From: Actinomycetes bacterium | GTDB taxonomy: Bacteria; Actinomycetota; Actinomycetes; Actinomycetales; Microbacteriaceae | Reading direction: 5' to 3' | Length of the DNA stretch: 13,504 bases | Assembly (NCBI GenBank): GCA_023386675.1 | Contig: JAEWJG010000078.1 | Span: 1 to 13,504, forward strand | In this document: one piece after another, positions 1-5,677 of the stretch | Numbering within the stretch: position 1 is the stretch's first letter | Layout of the letters: every line of letters begins with the position of its first letter | Notes under the pieces: model-generated | Database searches by the model: none | What the model was told of the DNA's origin: nothing | The model's input: only the letters and a program-made list of their open reading frames with translations | Program-made: the position numbers and the translations under genes

Positions 1-23
1 GCCTTGCGCCGCGTCGAGCGCGG

Positions 24-1631
24 TCAGCGCTGGCCGTCCGACGGGTCGTAGATCGGCATGGTGCCGACGCCGGGCGAGGTCAGGGGCTCTCGGACGCGGA
101 GCGTCGGCAGGCCCAGCGAGACGCGGCCGGCCTCAGCGGCGGGGGTGCCGCCGTGGCTCGGGACCGCGCAGGAGTCGGCCTCGGCGCGGTCCCACGCGTC
201 TCCCGCACGGGTGCGGCGGATACGCAGGGGCGCGCCGTCGGTCGCGTCGGCGATGAGGTGGTGCGGCGCGGCCTGGGTGACACGCACCGTGACCGTGTCG
301 CCGGGGCGCGGGAGGTCGGAGCCGGCAGGCACCTCGAAGTGCACGAGACGGCTGTCGCGCGCGCGGCCGCTGAGGCGGCGGGTGTCGGCGTCCTTGCGGC
401 CCTCGCCGTTGGCGACCAGCAGTTCGACCTCGCGGCCGATCAGCTTCTGGTTCTCTTCGAGCGAGATGCGCTCCTGGAGGGCGATCAGGCGGTCGTAGCG
501 CTCCTGCACGATCTCCTTCGGCACCTGCTCGTCCATGGTCGCGGCCGGTGTGCCGGGGCGGATGGAGTACTGGAAGGTGAACGCCGACGCGAAGCGCGCG
601 GCCTCGACCACCCGCAGGGTCTCCTGGAAGTCCTCCTCGGTCTCCCCCGGGAAGCCGACGATGATGTCGGTGCTGATCGTCGCGTCCGGCAGCTTGGCGC
701 GCACACGGTCGAGGATGCCGAGGAACTTCTCGGAGCGGTACGAGCGGCGCATCGAGCGCAGGATGCGGTCGGAGCCGGACTGCAGCGGCATGTGCAGCTG
801 CGGCATGACGTTCGGCGTCTCGGCCATCGCGTCGATGACGTCGTCCGTGAAGGCGGCGGGGTGGGGGCTGGTGAAGCGGATGCGCTCCAGTCCCTCGATC
901 TGACCGGCCGCGCGGAGGAGCTTGCTGAACGCCTGGCGATCGCCGAACTCGACGCCGTACGAGTTGACGTTCTGGCCGAGCAGGGTGACCTCGATCGCGC
1001 CGTCGTCGACGAGCGCCTGGATCTCGGCGAGGATGTCGCCGGGCCGGCGGTCCTTCTCCTTGCCGCGCAGCGACGGGACGATGCAGAACGTGCACGTGTT
1101 GTTGCAGCCGACGGAGATGGAGACCCAGCCGGAGTACGACGAGTCGCGCTTGGTCGGCAGCGTCGATGGGAACGTCTCGAGAGCCTCGAGGATCTCGATC
1201 TCGGCGGCGTCGTTGTGCCGCGCGCGCTCGAGCAGGCTCGGCAGGGCTCCCATGTTGTGGGTGCCGAAGACGACGTCGACCCAGGGCGCCTTCTCGAGGA
1301 TGACGTTCTTGTCCTTCTGGGCGAGGCATCCGCCGACGGCGATCTGCATGCCCTCGTGACGCCGCTTGACGCCGGCGAGGTGACCCAGGTTGCCATAGAG
1401 CTTGTTGTCGGCGTTCTCGCGCACCGCGCAGGTGTTGATCACGACGATGTCCGCCTCTTCGCCGTCGGCGGGCACGTATCCCGCCGCCTCCAGCGAGCCG
1501 CTGAGGCGCTCGGAGTCGTGGACGTTCATCTGGCAGCCGAACGTGCGCACTTCGTACGTTCGCGCCCGGCCGTCGGGACGGACCGCCGCCGCGGAGGGCT
1601 CGATGACGCTGCGCTGTTCGAGGATGCTCAT
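24..1631 (-). CDS. miaB: MiaB, tRNA-2-methylthio-N6-dimethylallyladenosine synthase
   Basis: Radical-SAM methylthiotransferase that adds a 2-methylthio group to i6A37 of tRNAs reading UNN codons. Seen in the 535-residue protein: an N-terminal UPF0004 domain with the three cluster cysteines Cys33 (FGCQMN), Cys68 (NTCAVRENA) and Cys102 (GGCLAQ); the radical-SAM CxxxCxxC at Cys176, Cys180 and Cys183; and a TRAM-like RNA-binding region at about 393-463. A tail of about 70 residues follows the TRAM domain with no motif I recognise. The ATG at 1631 lacks a convincing Shine-Dalgarno sequence, and a TAGACT box lies at 1647-1642, 10 nt upstream, so a private promoter with a very short leader is possible. 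The gene follows recX after 47 nt on the same strand. miaA, its usual downstream neighbour, would lie beyond the left edge and is not visible. The family call is certain; the exact start is less so. Confidence 0.97.
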   Translation of the reverse strand: MSILEQRSVIEPSAAAVRPDGRARTYEVRTFGCQMNVHDSERLSGSLEAAGYVPADGEEADIVVINTCAVRENADNKLYGNLGHLAGVKRRHEGMQIAVGGCLAQKDKNVILEKAPWVDVVFGTHNMGALPSLLERARHNDAAEIEILEALETFPSTLPTKRDSSYSGWVSISVGCNNTCTFCIVPSLRGKEKDRRPGDILAEIQALVDDGAIEVTLLGQNVNSYGVEFGDRQAFSKLLRAAGQIEGLERIRFTSPHPAAFTDDVIDAMAETPNVMPQLHMPLQSGSDRILRSMRRSYRSEKFLGILDRVRAKLPDATISTDIIVGFPGETEEDFQETLRVVEAARFASAFTFQYSIRPGTPAATMDEQVPKEIVQERYDRLIALQERISLEENQKLIGREVELLVANGEGRKDADTRRLSGRARDSRLVHFEVPAGSDLPRPGDTVTVRVTQAAPHHLIADATDGAPLRIRRTRAGDAWDRAEADSCAVPSHGGTPAAEAGRVSLGLPTLRVREPLTSPGVGTMPIYDPSDGQR

Positions 1632-1678
1632 GATGGCGACAAGTCTACGTATCTCCGCCCCGGCTGGACGACTCGCGC

Positions 1679-2494
1679 CTACTGGAAGCGGACACCGGAG
1701 CCGCCGCGCGAGCGGCGACCGGCGAACGCGGCATCCATCGCCTGACGCACGACGTCGGAGGTGTAGCCCTTGCGGGCGAGGAACCCGTGCAGCCGGCGCC
1801 GCGCGGTCTCGTCGTCGTAGGCGGACAACTGCCCGATGCGCTTGACCGCGAGTTCGGTGGCGCGCTCCAGCTCATCCTCGTCTCCGATGTCGGCGAGGGC
1901 GGACTCGATCAACTCGGGGTAGATGTGTCGCCGCTTGAGCTCCTGCTCGATCGCGGTGCGCCCGAGACCCTTCCGGCTGTGCTGGGTGAAGGCGAGCGTC
2001 GCAGCGAGCGACGCGTCGTCGATCACGCCGAGCGCTTCCAGCCGATCGAGCTCCGGACGGAACACCTCCGGGTCGATCTCGCGCTTGGTCAGCAGCTGCT
2101 CGAGCTCCCAGCGCGACATGCCCCGACGAGCCAGCTGACGGATCGCGACGCCCGTCGCCTTCCGCGTCTGCCGCTCGGTCTCTTCATCCAACTCGTCCGG
2201 TGCCGCCGCACGCGCGCCTCGCGCGCCTGAAGGCGGCTCCGAGCCCCAGGTGTTATTCCACCCCGCGCCCGACGAGCCGGCGCCCGGAGAGCCGGCACCC
2301 GACGACCCCACACCCGACGAGCCCGCACCCGGCAATTCGGCGACCGGCCGCGCGGATCCACGCCGTGACGGATGCTCACCCTCACCGCGCTCACGCGCGG
2401 CCGCCCGGCGGAGCGGTGTCACGGGAGCCAGGTGCTCCCCCTCCACCGCCCCGCTCGAGTCGCCTTCGGGCGACGACGGAAATCTCACCACCAC
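1679..2494 (-). CDS. recX: RecX, regulatory protein of RecA, with a long N-terminal extension
   Basis: RecX binds RecA filaments and modulates (usually inhibits) recombinase and coprotease activity. The conserved part is residues about 105-260, made of helical three-helix repeats, for example RGMSRWELEQLL, GLGRTAIEQEL and the C-terminal RRRLHGFLARKGY. The family is usually about 150-180 residues; this protein has 271 because of a roughly 100-residue N-terminal extension that is charged and then Gly/Ser/Ala-rich (about 55-78, five-residue period). The start is one of three consecutive GTG codons at 2494-2486. The first is preceded by GGAGGAG with a 6-nt spacer, so 2494 is chosen. The recA stop is only 31 nt upstream, so the pair is probably co-transcribed. 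The extension looks disordered and is probably not needed for the core function (inference). Confidence 0.93.
   Translation of the reverse strand: MVVRFPSSPEGDSSGAVEGEHLAPVTPLRRAAARERGEGEHPSRRGSARPVAELPGAGSSGVGSSGAGSPGAGSSGAGWNNTWGSEPPSGARGARAAAPDELDEETERQTRKATGVAIRQLARRGMSRWELEQLLTKREIDPEVFRPELDRLEALGVIDDASLAATLAFTQHSRKGLGRTAIEQELKRRHIYPELIESALADIGDEDELERATELAVKRIGQLSAYDDETARRRLHGFLARKGYTSDVVRQAMDAAFAGRRSRGGSGVRFQ
2265..2339 (-). repeat. Five tandem 15-bp units inside recX
   Basis: Five imperfect direct copies of a 15-bp unit (plus-strand form close to GCACCCGACGAGCCG) run head to tail at 2265-2279, 2280-2294, 2295-2309, 2310-2324 and 2325-2339. The period is five codons, so copy-number change would keep recX in frame. 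They encode the GAGSS/GVGSS/GAGSP-type linker at about residues 53-77 of RecX. Slippage-prone coding repeat; no regulatory role is evident. Confidence 0.85.
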
Positions 2495-2509
2495 GCGGAA
2501 CTCCTCCGG

Positions 2510-2523
2510 GTGCCGAGGGGCAC
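2510..2523 (-). promoter_or_regulatory. Small hairpin between recA and recX
   Basis: A 5-bp GC-rich stem (GTGCC/GGCAC) with a 4-nt loop starts 2 nt after the recA stop codon and ends just before the recX Shine-Dalgarno sequence. There is no U-tract, so it is not a standard terminator. It could act as a partial attenuator or mRNA-stability element that lowers recX relative to recA; such partial termination is known between recA and recX in E. coli. The stem is short and could be chance in GC-rich DNA. Confidence 0.3.
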
Positions 2524-2525
2524 GG

Positions 2526-3599
<1,074 letters not shown>

Positions 3600-3632
3600 T
3601 GCGGTTCTCCTTCGTGGCTTCGCTACGGTTCG

Positions 3633-3654
3633 ACTCTAGGAGTGACGTCCGACA
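3633..3654 (-). promoter_or_regulatory. PafBC-like, LexA-independent DNA-damage promoter of recA
   Basis: On the minus strand TGTCGGAC (3654-3647) is followed by exactly 8 nt and then TAGAGT (3638-3633). The published mycobacterial RecA-NDp/PafBC motif, as I recall it, is TGTCRGTG-N8-TAnnnT; here 6 of 8 bases of the first part, the spacing and the TAnnnT box all match. No good -35 is present (TTCCAG or CTTCCA at the right distance), as expected of an activator-dependent promoter. Transcription would start near 3626, giving a leader of about 27 nt that contains the recA Shine-Dalgarno sequence. The same element lies upstream of osmC in this window. Confidence 0.65.
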
Positions 3655-3724
3655 CTGGAAGCGCGGGCGCGCGATCTGTGGACAACCGGTTTTCGACTGC
3701 CGTTGTGAAGAAGTCTAGCCAGTT

Positions 3725-3740
3725 CCGAACATATCTTCGA
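3725..3740 (-). promoter_or_regulatory. LexA (SOS) box upstream of recA
   Basis: The minus strand reads TCGAAGATATGTTCGG, which matches the actinobacterial LexA consensus TCGAAC-N4-GTTCGA at 10 of its 12 fixed positions and is a near-palindrome. It is 125 nt upstream of the recA start codon and 30 nt past the end of the DUF3046 gene. A -10-like TAGACT lies 7 nt downstream (3717-3712), so bound LexA would block a promoter starting near 3705. Together with the nearer PafBC-like element this gives recA two damage-responsive promoters, as reported for mycobacterial recA. Confidence 0.75.
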
Positions 3741-3770
3741 GGGATCGAAACCGGCGTGTCGCGCGCCAGA

Positions 3771-3995
3771 TCAGCGCTTCGGGGCGGGCTTCCCCGCGCC
3801 GTACCAGCGCGACGACGGCACACCCGTCTCCTTGCAGAGGGCGATCCAGACCTCGCGCGGCGGGAGACCCGCCGCGATCGCCTCGTTCGCGGTGCGGCCG
3901 CCGAGCTCGGCGAGCACGAGGTCGGTCAGCAGCGTCTGGCCGTAGGAGCTGCCGAACTCGTCGGAGACGGCGCGCTGGAACTCGCTGAGCTTCAT
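3771..3995 (-). CDS. DUF3046 family small protein
   Basis: A 74-residue acidic-to-neutral protein starting MKLSEFQRAVSDEFG and containing LVLAELGGRTANEAI and a central PPREVWIALC segment; this is the pattern of DUF3046, an actinobacterial family that I recall next to recA. No enzymatic motif, membrane segment or signal peptide is visible, and the function is unknown. Most of it is predicted helical by eye, with a basic, proline-containing end (GKPAPKR). The ATG at 3995 has AAGGA only 3 nt upstream, which is short spacing. It lies between the clgR terminator and the recA control region, so it is probably a separate small transcript. Read-through into recA would pass the SOS box. Confidence 0.85.
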   Translation of the reverse strand: MKLSEFQRAVSDEFGSSYGQTLLTDLVLAELGGRTANEAIAAGLPPREVWIALCKETGVPSSRWYGAGKPAPKR

Positions 3996-4040
3996 GGGTC
4001 CTTGACTTCTAGGTGGAAGGGAGAACAGGTGGATGGCAAA

Positions 4041-4073
4041 ACGAAGGACGCCCCGCTGCTCGCGGGGCGTCCT
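4041..4073 (-). terminator. Rho-independent terminator of clgR
   Basis: An 11-bp perfect stem (4045-4055 with 4063-4073, AGGACGCCCCG/CGGGGCGTCCT) has a 7-nt loop. Read on the minus strand it is followed by TCGTTTTGCC, a modest U-tract. It starts 15 nt after the clgR stop codon and lies upstream of the DUF3046 start, so it separates clgR from DUF3046-recA. Confidence 0.85.
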
Positions 4074-4088
4074 CGACAGTCTTCGGGA

Positions 4089-4400
4089 TCAGCGGACGAC
4101 CAGGTCCGAGTCCATCGCCGAGACGAACTCGTCAGGCACCGTGTCCGGGATCACCGGCTCGAGGCCCTCAAGCACCGCGATGCGGTCGCCGACCTCGCGC
4201 ATGATGACCGAGACCGGCGTCTCGAGCGCATCTGCGACGGAGGCGAGGATCTCGCTCGACGCCTCCTTCTGTCCGCGCTCGACCTCGCTGAGGTAGCCGA
4301 GCGCCACGCTCGCCTTGCTGGCGACCTGACGGAGCGTACGTCCCTTTTGCAGGCGGAAGTCCCTGAGCACGTCGCCGATTTCCTGACGTACAAGAATCAT
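4089..4400 (-). CDS. clgR: ClgR-type XRE-family transcriptional activator
   Basis: A 103-residue DNA-binding protein that is mostly one XRE/Cro-CI helix-turn-helix domain (about 6-62), with the recognition-helix region ALGYLSEVERGQKEAS at 33-48. The size and the position between cinA and DUF3046-recA match ClgR, which in actinobacteria activates clpP1P2/clpC protease genes and other stress genes. The open frame extends upstream to 4562, but the ATG at 4400 is chosen because AGAAGGAGG lies 6 nt before it and homology begins there. The C-terminus ends DLVVR, without the Ala-Ala end that marks Streptomyces ClgR for Clp degradation as I recall it. It has its own ECF-like promoter upstream and a strong terminator downstream. 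The XRE domain is certain; the ClgR identity rests on context and size. Confidence 0.88.
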   Translation of the reverse strand: MILVRQEIGDVLRDFRLQKGRTLRQVASKASVALGYLSEVERGQKEASSEILASVADALETPVSVIMREVGDRIAVLEGLEPVIPDTVPDEFVSAMDSDLVVR

Positions 4401-4514
4401 TCGGAGCCTCCTTCTCTTACCCTGCCGACGTATCGATGGGATACGAATGTACCGCATCCCTCTGCTCCACGATATCGAGGGCCACTGGGCTTTTCTTGTG
4501 AATGCAGCAGGTGT

Positions 4515-4540
4515 AACGAGACCGAAACACCGCGTATTCC
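4515..4540 (-). promoter_or_regulatory. SigR/SigH/SigE-like ECF promoter of clgR
   Basis: The minus strand carries GGAAT (4540-4536), 18 nt, then GTT (4517-4515), also readable as GGAAT-N17-CGTT. This is the consensus of actinobacterial redox/heat ECF sigma factors (SigR of Streptomyces, SigH/SigE of mycobacteria). clgR of M. tuberculosis is known to be under SigE/SigH control, so the match is in the expected place. Predicted start near 4508, leader about 107 nt. No computed score was possible. Confidence 0.65.
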
Positions 4541-4546
4541 CGCGGT
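4529..4546 (-). repeat. Inverted repeat around the clgR -35 element
   Basis: ACCGCG (4529-4534) and CGCGGT (4541-4546) form a perfect 6+6 inverted repeat. Its 6-nt spacer read on the minus strand is GGAATA, which contains the -35 hexamer of the predicted ECF promoter. It starts 12 nt past the cinA stop codon. It may be an operator, a weak cinA terminator (no U-tract follows) or chance; CGC-N5-GCG, the ClgR half-site pattern I recall, does not fit because the spacing here is 8. Confidence 0.45.
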
Positions 4547-4558
4547 AACGAGGGATGT

Positions 4559-5062
4559 TCACACAGTCGTTATGCCGAGCTCCCGAGCGAGCTCGGCGAC
4601 CGCCGAGACGACGGTCGCGCGGCGGATCGTATCCCGGTCCCCGGACAGCTCAAGGGCCACCGCGCGGGTGCCACGCGACGACGCGACGCCGACGAAGACG
4701 GTGCCCACCGGACGACCGCCCTGCGGGTCGGGACCGGCGACCCCGGTGGTCGCGATGCCGAGATCGGCCGGCCTGCCGTCGACGGCCAGCCGCTCGCGCA
4801 CGCCGCTTGCGAGCTGGCGCGCGACCTCGGGATGCACGGGGCCCTCGGCGGCGAGCAGGGCGGCATCCACACCGAGGACGGTGTGCTTGAGCTCGGTGGC
4901 GTAGACCACCGCTCCCCCGAGCACCACAGCCGAAGCCCCTGGCACGCTCGTGAGTTCGGCGGTGAGGAGGCCGCCGGTGAGCGACTCGGCCGCGGCGATG
5001 GTCGCGCCCCGGTCGATGAGCGCGCGGACGACGGCGGCCGTCGCCGGATCAGGCGACGGCAC
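4559..5062 (-). CDS. cinA: CinA C-terminal domain protein, nicotinamide-nucleotide amidase (PncC type)
   Basis: Stand-alone CinA C-terminal domain of 167 residues. This family deamidates nicotinamide mononucleotide to nicotinate mononucleotide in pyridine nucleotide salvage. Visible family motifs: AESLTGG (25-31, with the probable catalytic Ser27), YATELK (54-59, with the conserved Lys59), TTGVAGPDPQGG (105-116) and PVGTVFVGVA (118-127). The N-terminal MoaB-like domain of full-length CinA is absent, which is usual for PncC proteins. The start is GTG at 5062, with GGAGGG about 6 nt upstream inside the end of pgsA; the two genes overlap by 14 nt, so translation is probably coupled. clgR lies downstream with its own promoter. 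The competence link in the gene name is historical and not implied here. Confidence 0.92.
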   Translation of the reverse strand: MPSPDPATAAVVRALIDRGATIAAAESLTGGLLTAELTSVPGASAVVLGGAVVYATELKHTVLGVDAALLAAEGPVHPEVARQLASGVRERLAVDGRPADLGIATTGVAGPDPQGGRPVGTVFVGVASSRGTRAVALELSGDRDTIRRATVVSAVAELARELGITTV

Positions 5063-5672
5063 GCTTGGCCCTCCGCCCCTTCCACGCCTGCCAGAGGTAG
5101 TCGATGCCGGTCCAGACGGTCAGGATCACAGCGGCCGTCATGAGGACACCATTGACCCAGAAGATCCAGTCGCCGAACACCGTCCACAGCGGAACGAGGG
5201 CGAACGAGATCGCCACCGACTGCACGATGGTCTTGATCTTGCCGCCGCGGGAGGCTGCGATCACACCCTGGCGGATCACGACGAAGCGGTAGACAGTGAT
5301 GCCGATCTCGCGCACCAGGATGACGACGGTCACCCACCACGGCAGCTCGTCGAGGATGGACAGCGCGATGAGCGCTCCCCCGGTGAGCACCTTGTCGGCG
5401 ATCGGGTCCAGCAGCTTGCCGAGCTCGGTCACCTGCCCGTTGCGTCGAGCCAGGGCGCCGTCGACGCCGTCCGTCGCGATGGCCAGGATGAACAGCACAG
5501 CCGCCGCCCAGCGCAGCAAGCCGTCGTCGCCCCCGTCGGCCAGGAGCATCCAGACAAACAGCGGTGCGAGAAGGATGCGGACGACGGTGATGATGTTGGG
5601 CAGGTTCCAGTTGCTCACGCGCTTCGCTCCGCCGTCCGCCGCGGTGGGCGGGGGCGCGTCGGGCACCGACAT
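5049..5672 (-). CDS. pgsA: CDP-alcohol phosphatidyltransferase, probable phosphatidylglycerophosphate synthase
   Basis: Integral membrane enzyme that transfers a phosphatidyl group from CDP-diacylglycerol to an alcohol; as PgsA the acceptor is glycerol-3-phosphate, the first step to phosphatidylglycerol and cardiolipin. The full family signature D-x2-DG-x2-AR-x8-G-x3-D-x3-D is present as Asp68, Asp71-Gly72, Ala75-Arg76, Gly85, Asp89 and Asp93. Several hydrophobic segments are visible (about 28-46, 53-67, 110-118, 148-164 and 170-188). The N-terminal 20 residues are polar and proline-rich. The ATG at 5672 is only 5 nt past the ftsK stop and uses GGGAG inside the ftsK end, so translation is probably coupled. 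The PgsA assignment over other CDP-alcohol transferases rests on the conserved ftsK-pgsA-cinA order. Confidence 0.93.
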   Translation of the reverse strand: MSVPDAPPPTAADGGAKRVSNWNLPNIITVVRILLAPLFVWMLLADGGDDGLLRWAAAVLFILAIATDGVDGALARRNGQVTELGKLLDPIADKVLTGGALIALSILDELPWWVTVVILVREIGITVYRFVVIRQGVIAASRGGKIKTIVQSVAISFALVPLWTVFGDWIFWVNGVLMTAAVILTVWTGIDYLWQAWKGRRAKRAVA

Positions 5673-5677
5673 GCGGT

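Noticed and set aside
1..23. Part of a further gene (for example miaA) at the left edge
   Set aside because: Only 23 bases remain after the miaB stop codon and they contain no start codon or ribosome-binding site that can be read with confidence.
153..1745. A plus-strand open frame of about 530 codons opposite miaB
   Set aside because: Shadow of the MiaB coding frame; no domain, no start-site support.
4401..4562. Extended N-terminus for ClgR (start at 4562)
   Set aside because: It would add 54 unrelated residues, cover the ECF-like promoter and ignore the strong Shine-Dalgarno sequence in front of the ATG at 4400.
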